Assembly: GCA_009387755.1 (NCBI GenBank)
Contig: GG697239.1
Coordinates: forward strand, 24,951-88,950
From: Candidatus Micrarchaeum acidiphilum ARMAN-2
GTDB lineage: Archaea; Micrarchaeota; Micrarchaeia; Micrarchaeales; Micrarchaeaceae
Length of the DNA stretch: 64,000 nucleotides
Direction of reading: 5' to 3'
Part shown: positions 1-6,804 of the stretch, piece by piece
Numbering within the stretch: the first letter of the stretch is position 1
How the letters are laid out: each line of letters opens with the position of its first letter
Translations under genes and position numbers: made by a program
Notes under the pieces: generated by a model
Seen by the model: only the letters and a program-made list of their open reading frames with translations
Database searches by the model: none
What the model was told of the DNA's origin: nothing

Positions 1-66
1 ATGGTATGCCACGGAGCTTCCCATCGCGCCGCAGCCTACAACAACCAGATCATAAATCTTCTCCAC
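1..66 (-). CDS. FAD-dependent oxidoreductase, N-terminal fragment (runs off left edge)
   Basis: Only the first 22 codons lie in the window. Read on the minus strand from a GTG at 66 they give a short lead, a hydrophobic beta strand (YDLVVVG) and the dinucleotide-binding motif GCGAMG followed by SSVAYH. This is the Rossmann beta-alpha-beta start of FAD-dependent amine or amino-acid oxidases of the sarcosine oxidase/DAO type, where the motif occurs about ten residues from the start, as here. There is an in-frame stop just upstream and a weak purine-rich stretch (taaggg) before the GTG. tRNA-Gln lies 14 nt upstream on the same strand. Substrate cannot be inferred from so little sequence. Confidence 0.6.
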   Translation of the reverse strand, partial: MEKIYDLVVVGCGAMGSSVAYH

Positions 67-80
67 AACCCTTACCTAAT

Positions 81-171
81 TAGCTCCAGCCAGATTCGAA
101 CTGGCGTTTACGGCTCCAGAGGCCGCCGTCCTTTTTTGGTTGCCTTGCAATGTCCACTAGACGATGGAGCT
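81..171 (-). tRNA. tRNA-Gln (anticodon CUG) with about 19-nt insertion in the D-loop
   Basis: The minus strand folds as a tRNA: acceptor AGCTCCA pairs with TGGAGCT, discriminator A; anticodon stem GCGGC/GCCGT (one G-U pair) encloses loop CTCTGGA, giving anticodon CUG for glutamine; T-arm GCCAG-TTCGAAT-CTGGC is standard. The D-arm region is 35 nt instead of about 16. It starts GTCTAGTGG and closes GGAC as usual, but holds an extra stretch with its own small hairpin TTGC-AAG-GCAA flanked by TGG and CCA that can also pair. I read this as a non-canonical intron. No CCA tail is encoded. Confidence 0.85.
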
Positions 172-242
172 AATCGGTTAATTATTCTGTGCAATATATT
201 TTATATATTGCTATGCCCTGCTAGAATTTTGTGCCTTGCCGG

Positions 243-614
243 CTATTTTAAGCCCTTGACAAAATCATCGACGTCGCCAATGAGCTCGTGCTCGCTGCGG
301 ATGCTTGCCTTCACTGCGGCTTCGTCGCGATTTCTTTCGCGAAGCTCTGCATCATATCTTTCTAGCATCTTTTCTGAAGTCTTCCTTATCCTGGCAGCAA
401 CTTCTAGCTTTATGCTGCCGTCTATGTCGCGGTTCCTGACAGAAGAAAGCACTATCCTGCGGTTCTCTATCTTTTCAGAGCTTGCCATCTCCAAGAGCCT
501 TTCTACCAGCTCCTTCCTATGCATAGCCTTTACCTCTGCGCTTGCCTCTGCTGCTGCTGCAGGAGCGCCTCTTCCTTCGTCCTTCGCCTTTTTCTTTGAA
601 AATCCAAATCCCAT
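243..614 (-). CDS. Small charged alpha-helical protein of unknown function
   Basis: 123 residues; no family recognised. The N-terminus is basic and low in complexity (MGFGFSKKKAKDEGRG, then an Ala/Glu run). The remainder is rich in Glu, Arg and Lys with heptad-like Leu/Ile/Met spacing, so mostly alpha-helical and possibly coiled-coil. There is no signal peptide or membrane segment, so it is likely cytoplasmic. Its ATG lies 29 nt after the stop of the larger unknown gene upstream on the same strand, so the two probably form an operon. A start at 614 fits the first Met in the frame. Confidence 0.65.
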   Translation of the reverse strand: MGFGFSKKKAKDEGRGAPAAAAEASAEVKAMHRKELVERLLEMASSEKIENRRIVLSSVRNRDIDGSIKLEVAARIRKTSEKMLERYDAELRERNRDEAAVKASIRSEHELIGDVDDFVKGLK

Positions 615-643
615 ACTCTACACCCAATCTGTTTGCATAATTG

Positions 644-1348
644 CTATACATCATAGTGCCTGTAGCTCCTTTCAGGATCCTCGAATTCAACCTCGACGGT
701 TTCCCTTTTCGGCCTGTACTCCTCGGAATCGTCCTCCCTTTCTCTCAGGTACTTTTTTATCTTTTTGAAATCAACGCTATACGGGTTTTCCCTGAGGTGC
801 TTTGCAGCTCTGTCAACGGCCTTCTGCTCTATAAAGTTCAGCTCCCTGTCCTTCCGTGCCAGTTCAGAGACTTCGCCGACCTTTGACAGTTCCGCCGCCA
901 CAAGCAGCAGAGCAGAAGAATTCAGTATGTCGAACTGCCTTGAATAATATTCGAGCAGTCGCAGCCCTTTTTCGTCGTATGTAAGATGGTAATTCCTCCC
1001 AAGCGGAAGGCTTTCTACGAGTTCCACGAACCGTAGGTCTAGGTCCTTCATCTTTTCTGTAAGCCTTCCGGAAAAGTGCTCTGATATGTCAACAAAGGCT
1101 GCATTCCAAATGCGCGACCACGTTCCCTCGCCTGCCCCTACAAGCGCGGTTACCGCATTGAATGTCACGCTGTCCAGCCTAGGGCCCGTGCCTGCATTAT
1201 TTATTATCTTCTCAAGCGATTCAAAAACAGCGGACTTCTTCCAAAGATAATCCTTATAAATGCCGCTAATGGCGTTAAGTGCAGACAGCCTTGCGTTATT
1301 CTCCACCGGCCCATTATCCTTCCGATGGGCCATATTCCCTCCGCCCAT
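644..1348 (-). CDS. Uncharacterised soluble protein
   Basis: 234 residues, not assignable to a family. It is predicted soluble and largely helical, with a charged C-terminus rich in Arg, Asp and Glu (YLREREDDSEEYRPKRE). The start at 1348 has a TATA-like element (ctatttaag, 1378-1386) about 30 nt upstream when read on the minus strand, consistent with a leaderless transcript. It is divergent from the membrane protein gene at 1439 and is followed by the 123-residue gene, probably cotranscribed. Confidence 0.65.
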   Translation of the reverse strand: MGGGNMAHRKDNGPVENNARLSALNAISGIYKDYLWKKSAVFESLEKIINNAGTGPRLDSVTFNAVTALVGAGEGTWSRIWNAAFVDISEHFSGRLTEKMKDLDLRFVELVESLPLGRNYHLTYDEKGLRLLEYYSRQFDILNSSALLLVAAELSKVGEVSELARKDRELNFIEQKAVDRAAKHLRENPYSVDFKKIKKYLREREDDSEEYRPKRETVEVEFEDPERSYRHYDV

Positions 1349-1391
1349 GCAAACTGATATTCATTGTCATAAAAGGCTATTTAAGTCTTGT

Positions 1392-1400
1392 CTATAAAAT
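1392..1400 (+). promoter_or_regulatory. TATA box for the gene at 1439
   Basis: ctataaaat lies in the 90-nt divergent intergenic region, about 43 nt before the ATG at 1439. With the usual spacing this predicts a transcription start near 1420 and a short leader of under 20 nt. Confidence 0.5.
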
Positions 1401-1438
1401 AAAATATTGTCATTGTTTAGTCCTCATGTGGTAGCCAT

Positions 1439-2995
1439 ATGCATTCAAACATAAAAAAGCCAGCAGTCCAAGGCCGCACCGCATACAGCAATCTTGCAGT
1501 AGCCGTATGCTACGTCATTTTCGCGCTATTCCTGCTTTACTTTGTGGTGCTGAACAACAGCTACTTTATCTTGTATTCGTTCGTCCTGTTCGTGGCCCTA
1601 GGGGTAATGCTGTCCATATATGAGAAATTTACCGACCTTTCCATAGGGATAGCAATAGCCATAATAGTAGGAAGTTCTGTGGCATACTTCAGTACGGCTA
1701 CAGCCATAGCCGTATACAGCTTTGCCGCGCTGGCGTTTTACGCGGCATTCTTGCTTTTCACAGACGTGAGGGATTCACGTATCAATCTGACAATTGCCAT
1801 AGCGGCTTTCCTTCCGGCAGGACTTTACAGTGCTGGCATTGCAGGCAGCGGGCCATTGGTAATAAATGTCGCGATACTCGGATACTACCTTTTAATAAGC
1901 GTAGTGCTAGGGATTTTCCTTTCTATGGTTTATTCCGAAAGCAGGCTCGAGAAAGCAGCGCTGCGGCTGAAAGCATGGATAAAAAGGTCAAGCGCAGGCA
2001 TAAGCATCTGCCTAATAATAATTGGCGTAGCCCTGCTCTTCGGGCCGGTCTGGCCGACAGGCACGCACTATAACCTAGCCGCCACCCCTCACGCCGCGAT
2101 AGGGCTGAAGGTTCCATCCGGCGCCTTCAATAGCACCTACGTGTCTCTTAACCTTACACCATACAGGTATCTGCTAAACGGGAATTTCAGCAACATGCGA
2201 TTTTATGCCGGCGCTGCGGCAATAAACGCCTCCGTGGTTGGGGTTCCAGTTTCTGTAAAAAACGTGACAGTCCTGCTATACGCCAATTCTTCGCGTCTGC
2301 GCTCAGAAAACGGCAGGATAATGATATACTTTTTCCCGTATAATTCTAGCTTTGGCAAAAGCCTTGCCGCGGGGTACAACGTCTCGCACCTAAACAGGTC
2401 CGCAGCATCCGAACCCGTTTCTTACGAAAACATAACCGGGATGTACAGCCTAGTCAACAAGACGATACGGCAGTTGAAGCCCGTGCTGATGTTCAGGAAC
2501 ACTTCGAAGTCCGAAAAAATATATCCGTACTTTTCATTCTCGCAAGAATGTGTTCCGGGTTTCGGCGCGTCGGCACGCTTCAACATAACCTCAAACGCGA
2601 CATTCAGCATGTTTCTTCTGAAAAACTTATCAGACCTGTCAAAAGCAGAGCTCACAAATGCAAGCGGCCCGAGTTACGACTATTACATCAAAAGCTTCGA
2701 GCGCTATAGCTATCGCAAGTATGTAAACGTAACCAAGGTTAGCAGTTCGGTCCAAGACACGCCGCAATGCGTGTCCCTTGTGCTTCTGCCGAAAAACGAG
2801 TCAGTCGTAAAAATCAGCGTTTTAATGAGCTACTATGTGAACGAAACGACAAACCTGACAATATCCGTGCCTTCGATGTTCAGTAACGCAACCCGCTACA
2901 GGAGCGCGTTTTACGGGTTCCTGCCGAGCAGCCTTGAATATCTATCACGCCTTTACTACAACGAGACTGCGCAGGGAAACCGCAGCGCCGGATAG
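1439..2995 (+). CDS. Polytopic membrane protein with large extracellular domain
   Basis: 518 residues. The N-terminal 170 residues hold about six hydrophobic segments (for example around residues 20-60 and 70-160) and a further one lies near residues 186-202 (ISICLIIIGVALLFGPVW). The following 310 residues are hydrophilic and rich in Asn, Ser, Tyr and Thr with many N-x-S/T sites (NSTYVSLNLT, NVTVLLYANSS), as expected for an exported, N-glycosylated domain. No family recognised. It ends 3 nt from the convergent dehydrogenase gene. It probably belongs to the cell envelope, but there is no evidence for a specific role. Confidence 0.7.
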   Translation: MHSNIKKPAVQGRTAYSNLAVAVCYVIFALFLLYFVVLNNSYFILYSFVLFVALGVMLSIYEKFTDLSIGIAIAIIVGSSVAYFSTATAIAVYSFAALAFYAAFLLFTDVRDSRINLTIAIAAFLPAGLYSAGIAGSGPLVINVAILGYYLLISVVLGIFLSMVYSESRLEKAALRLKAWIKRSSAGISICLIIIGVALLFGPVWPTGTHYNLAATPHAAIGLKVPSGAFNSTYVSLNLTPYRYLLNGNFSNMRFYAGAAAINASVVGVPVSVKNVTVLLYANSSRLRSENGRIMIYFFPYNSSFGKSLAAGYNVSHLNRSAASEPVSYENITGMYSLVNKTIRQLKPVLMFRNTSKSEKIYPYFSFSQECVPGFGASARFNITSNATFSMFLLKNLSDLSKAELTNASGPSYDYYIKSFERYSYRKYVNVTKVSSSVQDTPQCVSLVLLPKNESVVKISVLMSYYVNETTNLTISVPSMFSNATRYRSAFYGFLPSSLEYLSRLYYNETAQGNRSAG

Positions 2996-2998
2996 CAC

Positions 2999-3988
2999 TC
3001 AAAAGGTAAGCATCACCCTGCCGTCCCTTTCCTCTGAATGTTCAGCCTCAAATGCCTCCACTATCTTCTCAAGCGGAAACCTTTTCCATACCCTGACCTT
3101 AAGGTTCTTGGCCATTTTTACGAGCTCCGTTATCTCCTTCTTTGACCCGCCAGTGGATCCGACAATGCTTATCTGTCTTGCGTAGAGGTCCTGGACGTTG
3201 AGTGCAACGTCCTGCCCGGTCAGGGCCCCAAACAGGACAAGCCTGCCGTTCAGGTCCAATAGCGACATCGACCTATCCCACTCTTTCGAGCCTATCGAAT
3301 GGACAACAACATTGGCCTTCTTGAAGTCCGGTTTTGAAGTCTCAGCCTTTAATGCCTCTCCGTCGACAACAGTGTCCGCGCCAAAGTCCCCGAGCCATTT
3401 CTTCCCAGAAATAGCCACTACATGCGCCCCCTGGATTTTGCCCAGCTGCACAGCAAACATGCCCGTGTTTCCTGACGCTCCCACTACATACAGGGTTTCT
3501 CCTGCCGAAAGCCGCGCCATTGCCAGGGCGTGATATGCCGTGAGGGCCGCAACCGGGATGCTCGCTGCAAGCTCCATGTTCATATCTTCTGGCACCTTTA
3601 TCAGGTTGGCCTCCGGCACTGCAATATACTCACGAAAGCCGCCGTCAGTTGCAAGTCCGAATATGCCGCCGTTCCTGCACAGCATTTCGTTGCCGGCAAG
3701 GCACATGTCGCAGGTTCCGTCAAATTTCCTTGGATAGACTATTACGTGGTCCCCTTTCGAGAAACCCTTTACGCTGTCGCCGACTTCCTCGACGACTCCC
3801 GCCACCTCTGCTCCAGGTATGTGCGGCTTGCCGCCGAAATCGACCTTGTTTATAACCCTGTCGTCGATGGGGTTTATCGCCGCGGATGCAACTTTAACGA
3901 GCGCCTCGCCGCTTGCTGGCACAGGCTTTTCTATGTCCAAGACTTTCAGATTTTCTATACCGTTTTTATCAAAGACTGCTGCTTTCAT
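2999..3988 (-). CDS. Zinc-type alcohol dehydrogenase/quinone oxidoreductase-like protein (MDR superfamily)
   Basis: About 329 residues, typical of the medium-chain dehydrogenase/reductase superfamily. An N-terminal GroES-like domain is followed by a Rossmann domain with a dinucleotide-binding motif (VVGASGNTG). The structural-zinc lobe is D-x2-C-x2-C-x7-C (Asp90, Cys93, Cys96, Cys104), so an acidic residue replaces the usual first cysteine, as Glu does in the Sulfolobus enzyme. The catalytic-zinc residues are not conserved: the usual Cys and the GHE motif are replaced (AAINP, GAEVAG), so a quinone-reductase-like mechanism without catalytic zinc is plausible. I chose ATG 3988; an in-frame TTG lies at 3997. 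It lies 36 nt downstream of the PduO-type gene on the same strand, with an inverted repeat between them. Confidence 0.88.
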   Translation of the reverse strand: MKAAVFDKNGIENLKVLDIEKPVPASGEALVKVASAAINPIDDRVINKVDFGGKPHIPGAEVAGVVEEVGDSVKGFSKGDHVIVYPRKFDGTCDMCLAGNEMLCRNGGIFGLATDGGFREYIAVPEANLIKVPEDMNMELAASIPVAALTAYHALAMARLSAGETLYVVGASGNTGMFAVQLGKIQGAHVVAISGKKWLGDFGADTVVDGEALKAETSKPDFKKANVVVHSIGSKEWDRSMSLLDLNGRLVLFGALTGQDVALNVQDLYARQISIVGSTGGSKKEITELVKMAKNLKVRVWKRFPLEKIVEAFEAEHSEERDGRVMLTF

Positions 3989-3999
3989 GCAAATCAACC

Positions 4000-4019
4000 T
4001 AAGGCGAATCTTCGCCTTA
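4000..4019. promoter_or_regulatory. Inverted repeat between the dehydrogenase and cobalamin adenosyltransferase genes
   Basis: Arms TAAGGCGAA and TTCGCCTTA are perfect 9-bp complements around a 2-nt centre. The repeat sits 11 nt upstream of the dehydrogenase ATG and 5 nt past the end of the upstream gene. It could be an operator for the dehydrogenase or an intercistronic RNA hairpin; the sequence alone does not decide. Confidence 0.5.
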
Positions 4020-4024
4020 AAGAT

Positions 4025-4570
4025 CTAACTGTAATCGGGGTGCTTTTCTTTGAACCCGGAGTCAATGTTTACTCTCCTCGCAGCAACAAAAAGAAGCGAG
4101 GAAAGCCTGTTAAGATATGTAACTATGCCCGGGTCAAGGCTGGTTATGGCGCCCAGTCTCACTACGGATCTTTCCGCACGACGCGCAACAGCCCTGCCAA
4201 GATCTAAAAATTCGGCTCCTCCTGTACCTCCTGGAAGGACAAATTCCCTGATTTCCCCTAGTCCGTTGGAGAGCTCGGCTATATACCTTTCAAGCGCCTT
4301 GGTATCGTCTCCCGACACCAACCTTTTAGGTTTAAACATGGGATCTATTGTCGCAGCAATCTCCGCGCCGATACCAAAGAGCCTGTTCTGGACAACTGAC
4401 AACACCTCTTTTATGGTGCCGTTCTCAACTCTCGACATGATGATTCCTATGACCGAGTTGAGTTCGTCTATATCTCCTACTGCTTCGAATATGAGTTCTC
4501 CTTTGGAAAGCTTCCTTCCGCCTATTGCGGTTTTACCGCTATCGCCCACCCCTGTATAAAATTTGGTCAC
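4025..4570 (-). CDS. ATP:cob(I)alamin adenosyltransferase, PduO/MMAB type
   Basis: 181 residues, normal for the family. It transfers the adenosyl group of ATP to cob(I)alamin to make adenosylcobalamin. The N-terminal ATP-binding signature YTGVGDSGKT (residues 5-14) is intact, and the helical-bundle core carries GDIDELNSVIG and the C-terminal ARRAERSVV segment, both characteristic of this trimeric cytoplasmic enzyme. A TATA-like element at 4587-4600 (minus strand) predicts a leaderless start at 4570. The window also encodes an AdoCbl-dependent ribonucleotide reductase (23301-25589), the likely consumer. No corrinoid ring-synthesis genes occur here, which suggests salvage. Confidence 0.92.
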   Translation of the reverse strand: MTKFYTGVGDSGKTAIGGRKLSKGELIFEAVGDIDELNSVIGIIMSRVENGTIKEVLSVVQNRLFGIGAEIAATIDPMFKPKRLVSGDDTKALERYIAELSNGLGEIREFVLPGGTGGAEFLDLGRAVARRAERSVVRLGAITSLDPGIVTYLNRLSSLLFVAARRVNIDSGFKEKHPDYS

Positions 4571-4606
4571 AATAAAACCCCAATATCAATATAAATATAT
4601 TCCGCC

Positions 4607-4617
4607 AATTTAAATAA
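4607..4617 (+). promoter_or_regulatory. TATA box for tRNA-Val
   Basis: aatttaaataa lies about 20 nt upstream of the tRNA 5' end and is separate from the TATA element that serves the divergent adenosyltransferase gene. Confidence 0.45.
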
Positions 4618-4630
4618 CTTATCCAATCCC

Positions 4631-4702
4631 GGGCCTGTAGTCGAATGGTAAGACGCCTCCTTCACACGGAGGAGATCCGGAGTTCGATTCTCCGCAGGCC
4701 CA
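4631..4702 (+). tRNA. tRNA-Val (anticodon CAC)
   Basis: 72 nt, complete cloverleaf without intron: acceptor GGGCCTG pairs with CAGGCCC, D-stem GTC/GAC, anticodon stem CCTCC/GGAGG around TTCACAC (anticodon CAC), T-arm CGGAG-TTCGATT-CTCCG, discriminator A. No CCA is encoded. Confidence 0.95.
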
Positions 4703-4769
4703 AGCCGATTTACTATCTAGAAGCGCTAAGCCGAATCCACAGCGCTGCAAGGCGCATGCCAAAAAGCGC

Positions 4770-5348
4770 TCATTCGCGCTCCACTTTTAGGAATTTATCT
4801 TCGCGGAGCATTCCCTCGAACATGCTTTTCCTCAGCTCCGCATAGCGGCTGTCCGCAGAATATTTCATCTTCTTCCTCAGGGCAGCGACGTCAAGCGTCA
4901 CCATGTCGCTCGTGTAAAGCCCGCGCCGTTTGAGTTCGTCCTCTATGCTTTGCAGGTCCACGTTGCTGGCTATCCCATAATATTTGTAAAGCCCTACTCT
5001 GTATGTGGCGTCGCCTTTGTAAACTATGAACAAATCCCCGTTTTCATATTCCTTTACCTGAACGCCTTCGAGCTTCTTTATGGCTTCAAGCTTTTCGCGG
5101 TCCGTCAGCATGCCCTTTATCTTCTTCCCAATCGCGTTTTTCCTGCCCTCTATCTGGCCCCTGCTGGAATTAAGTTCGGCATATTTCTCAAGCAGCGCAG
5201 AAAGCTCTTCACCTATGTCGGTGCTCTCGGCTTTGGGCTTTGCACCTTCTTGCACGTTGCCTACCAGTCCGTTGAAAGTTTCAATTCCTGTCCTCAAAAG
5301 GTTCATCACCAAGGCCTTCTTCTTCTGCACCATTAAATCACCAAGCAA
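4770..5348 (-). CDS. Uncharacterised coiled-coil-containing protein
   Basis: 192 residues, family unknown. Residues about 45-95 are a charged helical stretch with heptad character (LSALLEKYAELNSSRGQIEG, then a lysine-rich segment). The C-terminal half alternates short predicted strands (DLFIVYKGD) with charged helices. No membrane segment is visible. The frame starts 3 nt after the end of the agmatinase-like gene on the same strand, so cotranscription is likely. An alternative start is the internal Met at about residue 6 (MVQKKKAL). Confidence 0.6.
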   Translation of the reverse strand: MLGDLMVQKKKALVMNLLRTGIETFNGLVGNVQEGAKPKAESTDIGEELSALLEKYAELNSSRGQIEGRKNAIGKKIKGMLTDREKLEAIKKLEGVQVKEYENGDLFIVYKGDATYRVGLYKYYGIASNVDLQSIEDELKRRGLYTSDMVTLDVAALRKKMKYSADSRYAELRKSMFEGMLREDKFLKVERE

Positions 5349-5351
5349 AAT

Positions 5352-6221
5352 TCACTTAATAGCATAGCCTATTGAGTTATATATTAGCTTCGCCGCGAAA
5401 TAATCCGGCGCAGTAACGGACGGTATCGGGCACAGCTCCGTAAAGTCCATCCCGATAATGGTTTTGCCGGGGAATACGCTGCCGACCACCTCCATAAAAT
5501 CATGGAAATGCATGCCGTCCGGCTCGGGGGTGCCCACGCTCGGCATCTCGGCCGGATCGAAGACGTCGAAATCGACCGTGACGTAGAGGTTCTTCTTTGT
5601 AGACTTGGATATCCTAGCCGCGATTTGCTTCGCGGTCATGCCGTGCATATCCTTCATAAAAAGGATGTCATTGCTGTTTGAGGATGCGGTTTTCGCGTCA
5701 ATGCTCCTTACTCCCACACTGATGTGGCTGCTGCACATCTCGCCTATCCTCTTCATAACGCATGCATGCGAGTACTTTGTGCCCATAAACTCGTCCCTTG
5801 AATCGGAATGTGCATCGAAGTGCAAAACGCTGAAATCCAGTCCGCGGTCCGCAAAGGCCTTTACCGCTCCGACTGCAATGGTATGCTCCCCTCCGAGCAG
5901 TATTGGTACCTTGCGGTCGTCAATTACAAGGCCTGTCTCCTTCGCTACGCGCTCGACCATTTTTTTCGGCGAGTCGAAATTTGGCATCATCTCATCGAGC
6001 GTGAATATGCCCACATCGCTGAAATCCCTAGAAAGCAGCTCGCTGTAGAGTTCGATGTTCCTGCTCGCGTTTATTATCGCGTGCGGCCCCTCGCGTGCGC
6101 CTGTGCGATAGCTGACCGTAGAATCATAAGGTATGAGCAGCACGGCGAATTTGGCGTTCTCGTAATTCTGTGCCTCAAGGCCGAACAGGTTATACGGCGG
6201 CGTCTTGTTAAGAATTTCCAT
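5352..6221 (-). CDS. speB: Agmatinase/arginase-family ureohydrolase
   Basis: 289 residues, the usual length. The family hydrolyses guanidino compounds to urea, agmatine to putrescine in the agmatinase branch. The binuclear manganese ligands are all visible: GGEH (His113), DAHSD (Asp136, His138, Asp140), and the DFDVFDP motif (Asp217, Asp219). The substrate-loop region TPEPDG is near residue 231. Cytoplasmic. Agmatinase is the most likely assignment because archaea commonly make polyamines from arginine by way of agmatine, but related guanidino-acid hydrolases share these motifs. The start overlaps the divergent membrane gene region near 6205-6250. Confidence 0.9.
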   Translation of the reverse strand: MEILNKTPPYNLFGLEAQNYENAKFAVLLIPYDSTVSYRTGAREGPHAIINASRNIELYSELLSRDFSDVGIFTLDEMMPNFDSPKKMVERVAKETGLVIDDRKVPILLGGEHTIAVGAVKAFADRGLDFSVLHFDAHSDSRDEFMGTKYSHACVMKRIGEMCSSHISVGVRSIDAKTASSNSNDILFMKDMHGMTAKQIAARISKSTKKNLYVTVDFDVFDPAEMPSVGTPEPDGMHFHDFMEVVGSVFPGKTIIGMDFTELCPIPSVTAPDYFAAKLIYNSIGYAIK

Positions 6222-6249
6222 ACTACTAATTGCGCAAAAACTATTTAAT

Positions 6250-6756
6250 ATGCTAATGCCTTATAGGCACTGGGTGTTTTTAACGGACAACGTCCGCGGG
6301 AATTCGAAAATGGCGCTTGTCTTCATGGCTACCTCCTTTGCATACCTGCTATTCGGCACCATTGTGCTTTCGCTAAGCCTTGCCGGCATGCTGCCAATCG
6401 GCCACGATTCAGTATTCATACTGATCCTCTACGGCTTTGTGGTAATGATAATATTCGGACTGTCTTACATGTTCGCGCCCGGGTTCTCGCATACCAAATT
6501 TGCGGATTACAGGCTTTCAGCAGCAGAGTACCTGATGCTAAATGTTGGCGTGATACTGCTGTTCTACTCGTTTATTGCGGCGTCCAGCGTACAGGGCTCC
6601 CAGAAGATTGCGGCCCTCGCCGCCATGGCGTTAATAGTTGCGGCGGTGCTTCTGCACGCCGTAAGCATATGGCGCATACTCATGCCAAGAGGCGGTCTTG
6701 CGCATTCGCCAGATTCTGCCGGAAAACCCGCTTCTAGGAGCAAAGAAAACATTTAA
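6250..6756 (+). CDS. Small polytopic membrane protein, weakly heme-copper-oxidase-like
   Basis: About 168 residues with four or five transmembrane segments (for example MALVFMATSFAYLLFG, VFILILYGFVVMIIFG and a pair near the C-terminus). The segment LYGFVVMIIFGLSYMFAPGF resembles the helix of NnrS and heme-copper-oxidase-like proteins with YG...IFG.Y...P.F, but the histidines that normally precede YG are absent, so haem binding there is doubtful. The frame is open from an ATG at 6205 inside the divergent agmatinase gene; ATG 6250 or 6256 is more plausible. Function unknown. Confidence 0.6.
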   Translation: MLMPYRHWVFLTDNVRGNSKMALVFMATSFAYLLFGTIVLSLSLAGMLPIGHDSVFILILYGFVVMIIFGLSYMFAPGFSHTKFADYRLSAAEYLMLNVGVILLFYSFIAASSVQGSQKIAALAAMALIVAAVLLHAVSIWRILMPRGGLAHSPDSAGKPASRSKENI

Positions 6757-6804
6757 ATAACTATTCGAGCTGAATATGATATCTTCATGATGCTGTGGTA
6801 AAAA

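Noticed and set aside
1..768. A 255-codon plus-strand frame at the left edge
   Set aside because: It reads through tRNA-Gln and antisense to a minus-strand gene; its protein is Pro/Ser/Cys/Phe-rich with no domain.
6205..6249. Upstream start for the small membrane protein
   Set aside because: It lies inside the divergent agmatinase gene and adds a peptide with no support.
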